Source: Branchiostoma floridae
Lineage: Eukaryota; Chordata; Leptocardii; Amphioxiformes; Branchiostomatidae
Assembly: GCF_000003815.2 (NCBI RefSeq)
Contig: NC_049992.1
Span: 18,894,396-18,958,395 of the forward strand
Length of the DNA stretch: 64,000 nt
Reading direction: 5' to 3'
The position numbers and the translations under genes are program-made. The notes below the pieces were generated by a model. It was not told where the DNA came from, did no database searches, and was given only the letters and a program-made list of their open reading frames with translations. Shown in pieces: positions 12,245 to 24,619 of this stretch. Positions within the stretch are counted from its first letter, which is position 1, and each line of letters begins with the position of its first letter.

Positions 12245-12398
12245 CTCCAAGCAGAGGTTAGGCTCCGACTGTTCTTTTTTTTTAGTCGTTTTTATCGGGC
12301 TTTCTATTTTGTATGGTATCTTGTATTGTCAAAACCTAACAACCCCAATAAAAGCGACTACAAAAACAAAACAGCCGGAACCTAACATCTGCTTGGAG
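12245..12398. mobile_element. complete MITE with ~50-bp terminal inverted repeats
   Basis: Starts CTCCAAGCAGAGGTTAGGCT and ends with the inverted counterpart CCTAACATCTGCTTGGAG; inner parts also pair (TAGTCGTTTTTAT with ATAAAAGCGACTA). Flanks 'TAGCCATTTCT' and 'TAGCTATTTCT' may be target-site duplications, though they are not immediately adjacent on the left. Fragments lie at 6096-6690, 10858-10885, 12190-12215 and 14880-14910. Confidence 0.75.
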
Positions 12399-14884
12399 TA
12401 GCTATTTCTGGGATCGATGATCCTGCTGATATGGATACACCACAGGCGTTCAAACAAACAGAGGGTGCCATTCAGCTTGCCAGGCCAAAATCCGGACAGA
12501 TAATTCACCCCGGTAAATTAACTCAGGCTACATCAGATGACCTACCCTATCATAAAAAAAAGCTGCCTTCCCTAGCCTTTCTTTGTTATCTGCTGCCGCT
12601 GGAAAGGAACATAACTTTCGATCCGACATCTGCTGAGTGATTAAAATATTGTAGAATCAAGGAAAAAGAGCATGATTAAAAGTCATTCATCGCTCATCGG
12701 TCAGTTTGACTGTGCTTAGGAACATTGACCCCCTCACCCTTAGGGCACATTCAAACTTGTGCGGGGAAAAAGTTGTTTTAAACTTTGATCCACCGTTGTG
12801 AATTTGAAGACTTGTTATCGGACAAAATACGTCGTACGCAAGCAAGACAAAAAAAATGTATGTATGTAGGAAGGGCGAAATTACCAAATTGTTTAACATC
12901 ACTTTGTTTCCACTTTTGATGTGTCGTTTTCGTTAGGTTAGGGCGAGGTTGCTGTTTTCACATCGCCTGTCACTGTTCAAAGTGTGAAGCCTGCAAATTT
13001 ACATAATGATTTTCTACAAATCTGTGTCTAAATCACCGTGTATGTGTTACATTTGGAGAGATGGATGTAAAATACCCCCTTTGACTAGTAAGTTGGTTCG
13101 CACCAATATCCACGCATATTTGATAACCTTTGATGTTTAAGGGAAAAAGTTTTTTTTTTTCAGTTTATAGAATATCACTTGTGATGCTTATGGAATTGGA
13201 TACATAGTGCGTCGGGCTTGCAAGTAGTGGAGTGGTGAGAGATCAGTTTTGTGACTGCCCTTGAGAAAACGCAAGATGTGCAAAGCTATTGACCCTAAGG
13301 TCATCCCCCTGATAGCCACAAGTGGTCCTGGTCCTCACCCCTGTCGTGTAGATCTTATCTACGTATCTATGTATAAAGAGGCTGCGTGGTTAATACAGGA
13401 CGCGGTTTTATCTGTCATACCGGATAATGCTAATAATAATATTGCCATCCAGGTGATAGGGAAATATGGGCACTAAAGTATAAGAAGTTGACAGAAGGCC
13501 AACGTAAAATGGCAGCGCCAAAAGAGGTTTTGTGACCGATGTCGGACAAAATTTCACAATAAAGGCCAGTAAGGGTAGGGTCGCTAAGCTAACGAAAGCG
13601 GTAGAGTGACATTTAGGAAGGTACACAAAATGTTTGAAGCCTTGCGACCCCTTGAATACAGAAATTTGACCATTCTTTTATCTAAAAAGGCTACTTTTGT
13701 ACATGGGCAAATTACTAAAGAATGACCCACAATTAATTATGGAAACGTGTTCGCCGGCAGTTGTGATGACGTTTGTACACAATCTACTCAAAAAGTAATC
13801 CTAAAACATTACCTGTTCCCATGGTCGAACTCACGTCGTCCCTTACCAGCGCAAAATTAGAAGGGTCCTCAGAGGAATTCAAGAACTCGTTTGCTACAAG
13901 GTTCCCCCTTTAAAAAGCTTCAAGTAGTGGTAAATTTGACCAAACAAATTTGATTCAAGGTAAATAATTTATTCTCTGAGGAACTATAACACTCGCTTCT
14001 GGAGTGGAAATCTTAGACTCCCTGCATGGGAAGTTTGCGACAGGCTTTAAAGTCTGCGCGCTGCGGCCCTATCAGACAATATGTAAATCGCTGAATGCAT
14101 CATAACACAAAAATAATTGAAAGCTAATTTCTCATTGCTTGTCCAAAAATAAACCGGGTAAAATACAGCTAGCGCTCCCAAACAATCGAGCATGTGGTAC
14201 AAATACATTAATGGCGTTGCACTGAACTAATTGAGGGATTTGCCAAGTGTTTGGGGATCACATGCGGTGCCGAGGTCAACATATCTGTTTCCGGGGTCAC
14301 CATGCTTGCCGAGACTTTTCCGCATTCTTGTGACAAACATGTGGCATTTTGTGCGCTCATACGTAAAAGCCATTGGTGTGAAATGAAGTATTTACTCTCA
14401 TTACCAAACGAAGAAACAGATCGTCAACGTTGACGTGACTTGGAATGCTAAGTTACAGCGGGACGTCAGCCCTGCGTACCAGAGGGAAGCTAAAGTTTGT
14501 TGACACAAAATTCTTCCTTCTGTTTTTTCAAAATCGTTCAAACAAGTCAAAGAGAGACAGAGGTATTTGTATGCCGAAGTTATGTTACCCTATTTAGAAT
14601 GGAACAATATGGAACGTTATATTTATAACAACATTTTTTCTGTTTTTACCGGCTGAGATTCATGGTGTAAATTGTGCATGGACGATGTAACGTTAAAGTA
14701 AACTCCCAAACGGAAAATCCCCAAACACCACCACTCTCATTTATCATTAGTCAAAACGCAAAAGTTTTCAGACAACTGAAACTGTTACAATACGATGTCG
14801 AACTAGTGTATTTACGCCCGAAGCTGCGGCACGTTCCGTTACAATACAAAATAGAGATCCCCATAAAAACGACTAAAGAAACGT
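12399..14884. other. no gene seen
   Basis: Several 60-75-codon frames occur but none has splice context, repeats between copies or a recognisable motif. The right end (about 14780-14910) is a partial MITE of the 'CCTAACCTCTGCTTGG' family that abuts the inverted arm. Confidence 0.4.
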
Positions 14885-15157
14885 TTAAAAAATGAGCCTA
14901 ACCTCTGCTTAGAGAGTAGTGAAGTGCGGAAACCTTGGTGTTGGTGCGTGCCGTCACGCCTGTCATGCCAGAATGATAGACAGCGCTAATTTCCAAGCCG
15001 ATCTTATGGTGGCTTCAGATAGTATCACAAGCTTGGGGAAGAAGTTTAGTCAGAAGAGGAGTTTAATTGCCCACGTACCGCGAAGTTCAAGTTCTGTCTA
15101 CATTTTATACGCCGATTTCTGTCCGTCTAAAGTGACAAGTGCAAGCGTGGGTAAGAT

Positions 15158-15321
15158 TTAGTCTCCAAGCAGACCCTACGGTGCCTAAAGAGATAGTATC
15201 AAAGCTGGCAAATGAATAGAACCGGCCAAAGGGAGTCAAACGGGCACCTGGTGCCGCTATACTAAGTCCATTGCCAGCTTTTATTCTATTTCTAAGGCAC
15301 CGTAGAGTCTGGAGACTAGGT
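15158..15321. mobile_element. MITE with 9-bp target duplication and visible empty site
   Basis: Begins TAGTCTCCAAGCAGACCCTA and ends with the inverted counterpart (CCGTAGAGTCTGGAGACTA). It is flanked on both sides by GGTAAGATT. The left arm (around 5845-5870) has the corresponding site uninterrupted. An 8-9-bp duplication suggests a hAT- or P-like source. Related ends: 8858-8885, 10460-10485, 14985-15010. Confidence 0.8.
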
Positions 15322-15697
15322 AAGATTGGGGGCGGAGTTTAGCTGGTAGAGGAGTTTCATTGGCCACCGCGAAAAATCCAAGGCAATACGATCGGTAAAG
15401 ATTCCAAGTTGCAAACAAGTAAACCTGACACAGGAAGTGTTTAGTTAAGCACAGTTTTTACTGAGAAATATACATATACATAACAACTAGACAATATAAA
15501 GCGTTATTTGTGCACAACTCACCTAGTACCTATTGACCTAGTCGATACGTTGTCTTCGTCTATTCCAGTGATCTCTGGGCAAAGCCCCCGCTGTGAACTG
15601 GCGCGGCTCGCCGCGTTTGTCCCAGATTCTGGTTCGGAAAGGTTGTAAAACTATCATCCCAGTCAGTTATCACGTAGGAGTAACCCGTAGCAGATAA

Positions 15698-15945
15698 TGA
15701 ATGAATGACCTTTATTGCCATGATTATGATGATGATGATGATGACCTTTATTGTACATTTGTGCTCAAACAAGCTAAGTACAGGTCGTAGCGCTAGTGAT
15801 AAGGTACAATTTTGACAAAAAAGGTATCTTATCATCTCTACATATGCTAATACATTTAAGTATGTACAAGGTCAACTTCTTCTCGCTTCTTTAAACAGTT
15901 ATAAACATAAGGACAAATGGAATCAATAATATATGGTTTATAATT
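15698..15945 (-). mobile_element. 5'-truncated retroelement insertion
   Basis: The left arm reads continuously through 'GTCAATTATCTGC', whereas here about 250 bp separate its two halves. The insert begins with 'ATGAATGAATGACCTTTATTG' and a GATGAT repeat, as expected for the 3' tail of a LINE or SINE on the minus strand. No open frame remains. Confidence 0.65.
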
Positions 15946-16394
15946 GACGATAATTTCCTTGGCTGTACTGAAGTGCGGACCCCGTGGTGTTGGCGCGTGC
16001 CGTCACGCCCCCCTCATTACTGACTGAGCACGCCTTGAAAACGGCTCACTTTCACCAAGTACTTCACTTCACTTACTGCGCACTAATTCATGGGATCATT
16101 GTCTCCGCATCAGAATCATAAACAATCACTCTAGTGCCTAAAGACAACCTAAGCATTGTCAGTGAATTAAAACTGGATAATTTTTTTACGTGATATTGGC
16201 ATTTATTTCACCATATTAGCACATTTAACGTCTAGGGGATTGTGATTATGTATTCATAACAATAATGGTCCCGATGTCTTAGCGCCCACGTTCCTCAACA
16301 GATCGTTGTTGTGCCGAAATTCAGCCGCTCAGTTTCACAAATTCATTGTCAGTTACAAAAGATGCATTTTTTCCCTTCAATTTTCAGAACAACG

Positions 16395-16540
16395 CCCATT
16401 CCAGACAAGGAGCTGGTGATTCGACTCTTCATGGCGAGGAGACATGTGACTGCGGAGGCGCTTGCAGCTGTCACACTTCCACGTCAAACAAAGAGGAGAA
16501 CTGTGATCTTCCAGTGGGTCGCATCAAAGATGCCATTTGA
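16395..16540 (+). CDS. copy of the possible cysteine-rich exon
   Basis: Counterpart of 4756-4924. From an ATTCCAG acceptor the frame reads QGAGDSTLHGEETCDCGG ... and ends at TGA 16538-16540, where the other copy has CGA. A 20-base difference near the acceptor changes the phase of one splice choice between copies. A competing frame is open at 16311-16760 (149 codons). Coding status undecided. Confidence 0.2.
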
Positions 16541-17414
16541 TCAAAACGTGCGATCGCTGACGATGTGCCGTCTTGAGTGCCGTTCAAAAGGAATTGGAAC
16601 CTTTTGCATGGACCGACACCCCGCGCAGCAAGATTCTCCAACACGTCACCTGTACGCTTTCAATCCTCCCCACTGCGACCGATGCCCCGTTCTCGAGCAC
16701 TGTCTAAACCGTCCACATTGCAACCTTATATTACGACAAGTACATGTGATTGCGGTTTGACTACATTTGTCCACGAACAATACATTCAATGGCTTATTAA
16801 TATTGCGCTAGGGTACTGCCATATGATATTTGTAATTTGTAATACAATGTGTAATCCCAGATGTCGTGAAGTTGTGATGCCACATATGTTACCAGTAGTC
16901 TCTGATTGTTCTTTCTTTCGTGTTCTTGTTTAACCACTGAGTTTATACCGCAAACGTTTGCGCATCGAATTGTATCGAGCACAAGCTGAACTTGAATCAG
17001 TTGATAAGGGCCATGTAGATTTAGAACTTGTAATTAGAGCTATCAGTAACAAACGAATAGCTTGAAATACATTGCTGACAAATGCTCAACAAGGGCATTA
17101 CTGAAAATACAACTGATGATTAGCCATGACAAATATAATCAAGCTAAATATGAACTCCAAAGGGTCCATCCCTCTAGCTCTATACATTGCACCATTTATA
17201 TTGTAACCAGTAGTTTCACGTCTTCAGCTGTATAGTTTTCCCTTTTTCCTTGCCAATCAATACACCTAATTGCAATGGACTAAGAGTGCGTAATTTGTGT
17301 ATGTATGTATGTGTGAGTGTGATTGCATGCTCATTATATTTGCATACTTATATTTAAAATTTATCGCAGCTACTGGCAGGTCGACCGAGCAAACCTACTG
17401 GCGTGCCCCAAACA

Positions 17415-17670
17415 ACGGGGAGGGCGATCGCCCCCAAGTACCGTCAGGACGATCGCCCCGAGCTACCGTCAGGGCGATCGCCCCTAACTACTAGCAGGGA
17501 GATTGCCCCCAACTACAAGCAGGGCGATCGCCCCCAACTACAGGCAGGGCGATCGCCCCCGAGTACTCACAGGGCGATCGCCCCCAACTTCAGGCAGGGC
17601 GACCGCCCAAAGCTACCTACAGGGCGATCGCCCCGGACTACAGGCAGGGCGATCGCCCCCAAGTATCCTT
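17415..17670. repeat. minisatellite with GGGCGATCGCCC, second copy
   Basis: About ten units in the inverted orientation of 3664-3950. The overlapping frames read as repeats like 'GRSPPTTGRAIAPNYRQGDRP', which is a by-product of the 24-bp period (a multiple of three), not evidence of a protein. Confidence 0.9.
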
Positions 17671-18004
17671 CACTCTTGTGAAATCAAGACGATACGACTG
17701 GACAATTCAGACTTTGAACGGGGCAATCGCCCCCACAAGTCATTATTTCCAGGACTTGAGTGTCTTGAAAAGTTGCATTCTAATCCAATATGGCTTGATT
17801 TTCATAAAATTTCGCACTGCGTTTTCTGATTTTCAAGTCGAAAAAAAGGGACTAAAATGGATTTTCCTTTATTATTTTGGATTCTGTTCCATGTAATTGT
17901 CGTCGTTGCTGTTTTACGGTCAACAAAAAAAAAAAAAACTTAGGAAATGCGAAATTAGAGTTAATGACTCGCAATGTGAAAATTTACAACTTTGTCTTTG
18001 TAAA

Positions 18005-18940
18005 TAAGTAAATCCTTTACGTATGTGACAGCATCTGTATCTGCACGCAGCGACACCTAGTGCTGCAGTACAATGTACACTTGTCAGAAATGTTACGTAG
18101 AAGGTGACAGATGGTCACCAAAACGTCGGTGTGAATGAAGCAGCAATGTCTACATGGATCATGATTTTAGATCAATAACAGTGGTACGTATATTGATGAA
18201 TCATTATGATAAAGAATTAATAAAAAAGCTTATATGAACAAGATTGTCCAAAATGACGGATCAAATCTGGTACTGTTTACTATAATTTGTCGTTGTTGAT
18301 GTTCTCACGGCGAACAAAAAATTCAAAGATGCTAAATAAGAGTTGATGACCCGCCTTGAGGTTATTCTGCTACAATCAACGAATAAATCTTTAGAGTAAG
18401 CGAAGCACAAGTGACCGCTCATTATTTAGAAGTTCATTAAAAAACCCATCCCTATTGCTGTAATTGCCAACTGTTATAGATGTTAGTATATAGCGTTTGG
18501 GAACGCATTGTAAAAAAAATCTTTGTCAATGTTTATATGTTAATCCTTTACGTACGTGACAGTATCTGTGTCTGGACGCAGCGACAACTAGTGCTGCAGT
18601 ACAATGTAAACTTATCAGAAATGCCGCGTAGGTGAAAGACGCTACACCAAAACGTTCATGTGAATGAAACAGTAATATTTCCATAAATCATCATTTTAGA
18701 TCAATAACAGTAGTATGTATATTCATGTATTTTTGTGATAAAGACAGTATGTAAATCATTTACGTATGTGACAGTATCTGTGTCTGGACGCAGCGACACC
18801 TAGTGCTGCAGTACAATGTAAATCAGTCAGAAATGTCACGCAGAAGTTGAAAGATGGTCACTGAAACGTCGGTGTAAATGAAGCAGTAGTTGTGTGCGGT
18901 CACCGAAACGTCGGTGTAAATGCGGTTGTGTCAAAAAAGT
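18005..18940. repeat. three diverged direct repeats
   Basis: The phrase 'TTTACGTATGTGACAG...GGACGCAGCGACACCTAGTGC' occurs at about 18012, 18548 and 18757, each followed by 'CAGTACAATGTA' and then 'ACGTCGGTGTAAATGAAGCAG'-like sequence. Units are 200-500 bp apart with partial copies. No coding frame is shared. Confidence 0.7.
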
Positions 18941-21811
18941 TTATTCACTCGTCCAATACTGTAAATAAAATTACATATTTTATCTCACGCACATACCCAT
19001 GGCCAACGCCGCGGTTTAGATTGTGGGCTTAATCAATCCACAAATAAACTACATGAAATCCACAGCTGTTATTTTATTTTGTTTGTTTTGTATTTATCTT
19101 AATTACCTTAGCAAATCGTACTTTAAAGTTATGTGAGCGCGCCCATGTGTGCGTTTCTATACAGCGTTACTTTTAATACTGTATCCTAGTTAGCTAGTAT
19201 TTTCTACAGTTACTGGGGCTAAATCAATACGCAAGTTTACTATTCAAGGGTAAAATTTCGCCACAATGGTGATACGTTATGCATGCCAAAAAAATCTTTA
19301 AAATATACCTCGTTTGGTTTGCGGTTAGGGTGTTAAGTTTACCCCCTACATTGCCGGGGGAGTTACGAGGGGTGATCAATAAGTTTTCGGCCTCACCCAG
19401 AAATACCAAGCACCACTCAGATTTTGAGGCACAACTTCATAGTATGAAGCCTTTTATCAATATCCTCCAAATTACAAATCATTAAAGTCATTACTTTCCC
19501 GGCGTTTTCGTTATCCCTTATCTAACGTTACTGGTTGCAACGTAATGATCACAATAATTCGAATTTTGGTACACGAGGTTATCAAGTAGTCCTCGGCTTT
19601 CCCGAGAAATAATAAGCAAAGCTCAGATTCCGAAGCATAGATGTCAAGTATAAAGTCTTATATAAATATGTACCAAATTGGAATTATTGTGATCATTACT
19701 TTGTAGGCGACACCCGTAATGTTAGGTGAGGGAGAAGGAAAAAACTTGGACAATTTACCTGACCTGAGGTGTGCGGGTCAACTTGCGCTGCTGGAAGTCA
19801 GACACCCAATTCTTTTTGCTTGAAATAGGAAGAAAATCATTATCAAACATTTTGCCAATGTCTTTTGTTAATTTACGGCATGGGGAACTCAACCCACATG
19901 TCGAGTTCTTTGAGTGGTAGATTTTGCTCCTGGTGTAGAAAGTAACAGAGTTTTTAACCCAGGAGCCTTTTTATAGAACTGCAAGAAGGGATACAAGACT
20001 GGAGCCATACAATATGGGAAGGGCAGAGCTGGACTTCTGGGCAGCCACAGCGGTTCGGGGAAAGAGATGAACACATAATGAGAATAACATAAGTCAAGTC
20101 AAGTAAGTCGAGCCATGTAAGTCAAGCAAGAGCAGTTTTTATTTTTAGACTTCGAATGAGAATTACTCAAGACAGGATTGAAGAAACGTCATAATTGTAA
20201 TACTATGTAGGTAACCTTAGTTACTGGGGAGCCCTTCAAAACGTGAAAGATTGCCGATATAATCTGTTCATTCTCGAATCGGTTAAACATCCGATCTACT
20301 TTTTTCTTTAGGTCCGTTTTTCTAAGGCCGGTCCAACAAGAAAAAACGGTCTTTATCGGTAAGGTGTACCCACCCCTAATTTTTACTGTATGAAGTGATT
20401 GTTCAACACAAAAAGTGTATTTTGTTAAGCATGCCTTCTCCAATACATACATACATACATACATACATACATACATACATACATAAGTTCTACTCTTATT
20501 GAGTTGTAGCATTAACAAATTTTTGCTTCAAGTACATTCTATCACTCATCATTACAGGTAGGTACCATTACATTGTTTAGTCTCGGATTCAATAAAGTTC
20601 TTTAGCTCCAATGGGAACACCAACAAATTTAGTAGTCAATATTATCATTTTCATTCTTATAAGATATTACAAAATTTGATGGGTCTATAACAAGTTATAG
20701 CTTACTCATACCACGTGAATATTATCCGGACCCAACAACTCCTGACGTGCATATTTAGATACATTACTTACTTAAATGCACAATTTCTCCAACAAGAATG
20801 TAAATTATGTCACTGTACATCGTGTACAAATTCGTCTTGACTAATCTTAAGGGTGTAAAAAGTGCTGAGAAATATATAATAGATAAGGACAGAAAGAGAT
20901 AGTACGTGTATGGGGAGCACGTAACAATCTAGCATGGATCAACTTTAAAGACGGTTCGTGAGAAACGATGAATATGCTAATACCCCTCACATTAGGCGAA
21001 AATCGATCGGAAGAGTAGTCTTCGAGCTCTAAATGACGTTTTCGTGAGTAAGACGTCCGGTGTTCTCACGATTATCTTGCAATTTTTAGGGATCGCTGGC
21101 GATTTTCAGGGGTCGTACGATGGTCGCGGTGCAGCTAAACATGTCTGAGCATAAGCGACTAGTCACAGGAGATCTCTGAGATCGCAGAGCTCGTTACCGA
21201 GTCGCAGATCGTGCGAGCAAACCGTGCGTACCTCGCAAGGGTGTCGGTCAATAGTCTTACCACAGACATAGTTATTAATCATCGAGCGCAAATCGGATGG
21301 CGAACGCCCGTCAGTCGGGCGACGTTCGGGCAACGTTCGCCCGACTTCCGTTTGTTTACAAATATTGAATTTCTGGGAATATGAGGGTAATTCTAACATT
21401 GTGGCCCTGTGGTAGTATGTAGGCTGGCTTTGTGACACACTTTCCTTTCTTGTGTCATTTCTATTATGCCCGCGCATTCCATTCCATTCATCAAAATAAG
21501 CAACATTTATTGATCTCTTGCCTTTTTTGATAACGTTTTGTGTTACCTAGTCCGCGTGCAAGAGGTCATGGGAGGTTCATTATCATAGATCCATTCACCG
21601 TCGACCGCACGAGCCTCGCTTATATGTGAGGGGGGCAGTTTTGGGGCGAAAAAAAAAACGCAAGACCATCTTAAGATCTTAAAATCAGCCAACCTTCCTG
21701 CGATCGCGAAGTACGTCCAATGATCGTATATAATGTGAGGGGGGTAAAACCACTCTGACATAAGACCATCAGAGGCAACAACTGTTGATAGATCGCTTTT
21801 TTATCCTTTAG
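18941..21811. other. no gene seen; minor repeats
   Basis: Two diverged copies of a ~190-bp sequence lie at about 19360-19495 and 19570-19700 ('AGTTTTCGGCCTCACCCAGA' versus 'AGTCCTCGGCTTTCCCGAGA'). An (ACAT)n run sits at 20442-20484 and a GTCGGGCG...CGCCCGAC hairpin near 21312-21343. No supported exon. Confidence 0.45.
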
Positions 21812-22453
21812 GTGCATCAGCTTATATGTGAGAACTCTCTGCTTCGCGATGCATACAACACTGTACTTACTGAAAATCAAGACTGGATTATTCATGTTAA
21901 AGACATTCTCTGTTACCATGACTTTGGAAACATATGGATGAAACCTGAGGCTTGTAATGTAGACTATATTGTCAACCAATTACGCCTCCGGCTACAAGAT
22001 ACATATATACAAAAGTGGTTTGATTCTTTTGAAAACAATTTAAAACTGTCTTTTCTTAGCAAGTCAAAAGAATGTTATGAACACGAAACATACCTTTATG
22101 ATATAAATAATTTTGAAATTCGGAAAGCGATTACTCAGTTAAGAATCAGCAGCCATAAATTGAATATTGAAACAGGCAGATACTACGATGTAGCCCCTGA
22201 CCAAAGGTTCTGCCCTTTCTATCCACAGCATATTGAAGATGAATTTCACTTTTTAATGGAATGTTCTAGATACGCTATTTTACGTAATGAGCTATTCACA
22301 TTTCTTGAATCCAGTACAGCAGATTTTAAGAGACTTGATGCTACAGAGAGATTTGTATATATCTTTGGATGCCACAACTCCCATAATGCAAAGATATGCA
22401 AATATATCAAAGACTGCTTTGCTACTAGAAAGAGTAATGAAACTCATGTATAG
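21812..22453 (+). mobile_element. LINE ORF2 C-terminal fragment (intact frame)
   Basis: 213 codons with a profile typical of the region after the reverse transcriptase in LINE ORF2: ITQLRISSHKLNIETGRY, then a putative zinc-binding stretch RFCPFY..HIEDEFHFLMEC with downstream hydrophobic helices. One expected cysteine (CPFC) is a tyrosine here. No reverse transcriptase lies upstream, so it is a 5'-truncated copy; the frame has not yet decayed. It lies in the part of the right side (17.9-23.0 kb) that has no counterpart in the left. Confidence 0.6.
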
Positions 22454-22699
22454 CCCTAATCGATTGTAATACTATATCAAAGACTTGTGTTAGCCCTTCT
22501 TGTTATGTTAATTAGAATTTTAAGTCTTATTTTGTAAACCTATTTTGTACTTTGTATAACAGTCGTTTCCATACATTGTACCATTTACAAATGTCGAGCA
22601 AAAAAGCTATAAAAGTGATCTCGGACCAGTTTTAGCTCACTGAAGAATTACATGCAGTTTTCCACTTGTCCTCACAGAGAGGACAGACGCTATGTATAG

Positions 22700-22925
22700 T
22701 ATCTACGGGTTTATTGTACCAGAGAAATTCCCCTAGCTCTTACGACAAACAGAATTAACAGTGGACCACAGCTTAACGGCCCCGTCGTAAGCTGAAGGAT
22801 TTTAAGCCTTGCCGGTACCGCACATGTCGGTTGAGCGACACAGCCGGAATCGAACTCACGGCTTCTAGTTCCAGAGGCAGGGCCGCTATGGAGTGGACTA
22901 CGCACGCTACCATATGTGACTGGAT
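22700..22925 (-). mobile_element. tRNA-derived SINE
   Basis: On the minus strand, a B-box GAGTTCGATTCCGG (about 22843-22857) follows an A-box-like TAGCGTGCGTAGTCC some 50 bases upstream, but no cloverleaf closes. The tail continues past the tRNA-like head, so it is a SINE head rather than a tRNA gene. Confidence 0.55.
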
Positions 22926-22984
22926 GGATGGACAAGTAGTACTTTTATTAACAATTTTACTGGATTATTCTCTAGGTTAGTGTT

Positions 22985-23657
22985 TTAATTGATACAACCG
23001 TGACGTGTATGCACAAGCTTTTGCAAAGATAATCCTGTCAACAGTGCCAAACAAGATTTCATCGATAGGAACATCATGTCAATAGTGATAAGATATTTTC
23101 TACTTCAGGCCATGTCGATTTACATAGACAAGGAAAACATCTCCAAATCGTCAAATTTCGTCTGTTGAAAAACGCTCATTCTGGCCAAAGGCGCCAAAGT
23201 GTACAAATCAACTGTGAAATGGGTGATTACATAACGAAAATTAACAATATATACATAGGGAGTAAAATTCTTCCAAAAATTATTTTATTATAAGGTCTTT
23301 CTTATGAAAAAAATGTTTTGCCAAACCTTTTTTCCACCTCCTCATCAGTTTCAAGGTTTTTGGATAAAGTCATATATGGAAATAGTAAACTATATAGTAA
23401 ACTTTATTTTATTGTATTTGACACAGCCGCGGCAGTTACAGTGGTTAGTCGAGCTACCGCACCAGTTCCTAGGGGAGCAGCATGGGCGTTCACCGTCAGG
23501 ATCACATTCAGCAGGGTTACCATCGGCTGCAGGGTAACCCGGGCCACAACGAGAGTCGGCTCGCCACCTCTTCTTAGATGCTATTGGAAGAAATGTTTAT
23601 TTCGTCATCATTTGCAAATTAAAGCAGTCTCGCTTGAAGTTACTGTATTGGATTCCT
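22985..23657. repeat. older inverted duplication, right copy
   Basis: Reverse complement of about 1999-2590. It carries the second cysteine-rich exon. The right copy lacks the CT microsatellite and has extra sequence around 23100-23290. Confidence 0.7.
23390..23580 (-). CDS. second copy of the 8-cysteine terminal exon
   Basis: From an acceptor matching that of the other copy (CTTCCAATAG), the minus strand reads RCGPGYPAADGNPAECDPDG, PCCSPRNWCG, HCNCRGCVKY and stops at TAG (23390-23392), nine bases beyond the position of the first copy's stop. An AATAAA overlaps the C-terminal codons. All eight cysteines and the splice phase are kept despite ~13 percent nucleotide difference, consistent with selection before or after duplication. 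No linked upstream exon was found. Confidence 0.5.
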
Positions 23658-24619
23658 GAAGGCTACATTTCAGTATTTCCTTTGCATATTCTTAACAATG
23701 GGAATCATGGGGAAAAGAGGCTGGCAAAAATCACCTACCTGACTTTTAGAACATGAAAAACTCATATTGGCATGGTTGTCCGACCTCTGAAGAGTAAGTT
23801 AACGACAAAAAAAGGAAATAATTTATGGCGGAATTATATCATACGCCATCAAAACATAGGTGGTGACCTTTTCACCCCCTTTCACTGCATGTAAACAACA
23901 CCAAAACAACCTAATTTCTAAGGCCTATTGCAACCACAAATATCACTAAAAATCTGTTTTCTCAACACAATATAGAAGCTACAACCCTTACCTATAATAT
24001 GCACCTCCAAAATCGAAACATATCCCAAGAAAAACATTTCTACAGCCACTTTTCTCAAGCCTACCTAAGCATTCTGAATGGACTGAAACTGGGTCATCTG
24101 CGCAAGTCCGGAAATACCGAAATTTGCCCTGAATTGAGATGTTTATTGCATCTCCAACATAGATCGTGTGTTCCTTATAATTTTTGTTACCATAAGGCCT
24201 TCACATAGAATAGAATCAACGTGAATCAAGTAGAATCAGTTGAAAAGATTTTTCTACTTAAAGGTCCCTTTTAAGTGTTTTGGACTGCTCCAATTTACAT
24301 AAGGGAGTTGCAGGGACAGTCCATTTTTACGGAGGGGGGTTATTTTTGTAAAATCAATTTTGGACCGGGATAATGATCCATTTTTCGTTACCCAAAGTGT
24401 TTTAGACTTCTTCATTTTACACGTGGGAATTATTCATCATCATCATCATCATCTCTGGTACCGGCAGAAGAGCGAATTATTAGCAACTGCGCAAAGTGTT
24501 AAGACCAGTGCAAACATTGGCAGTTGAAAATTACCTGAAGAGGAAGAATCTTTATGGCTAAACATGGGGAAAGACGTAGACATGTGCAAAAAGACGGGAC
24601 AGGTGAAGTTAATAGTTGT
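23658..24619. other. no gene; dispersed repeat and microsatellite
   Basis: About 24250-24410 holds an inverted relative of the repeat at 1080-1330 ('GGACTGCTCCAATTTACAT', 'ACGGAGGGGGGTT'). A CATCAT run lies at 24434-24452. Confidence 0.5.

Larger units (their letters stand above)
14885..17896. repeat. large inverted repeat, right arm
   Basis: Reverse complement of 3441-6120, longer because it carries a 164-bp MITE (15158-15321) and a ~250-bp retroelement fragment (15698-15945), plus replaced sequence around 16185-16270. The minisatellite and the long open frame (16311-16760, plus strand) match the left arm almost exactly. Confidence 0.85.

Noticed and set aside
17403..17829. Frames with GRSPPTTGRAIAPN repeats
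   Set aside because: By-product of a minisatellite with a period divisible by three; no start, splice context or conservation.
22840..22925. tRNA gene on the minus strand
   Set aside because: Same reasoning: SINE head with a non-tRNA extension.
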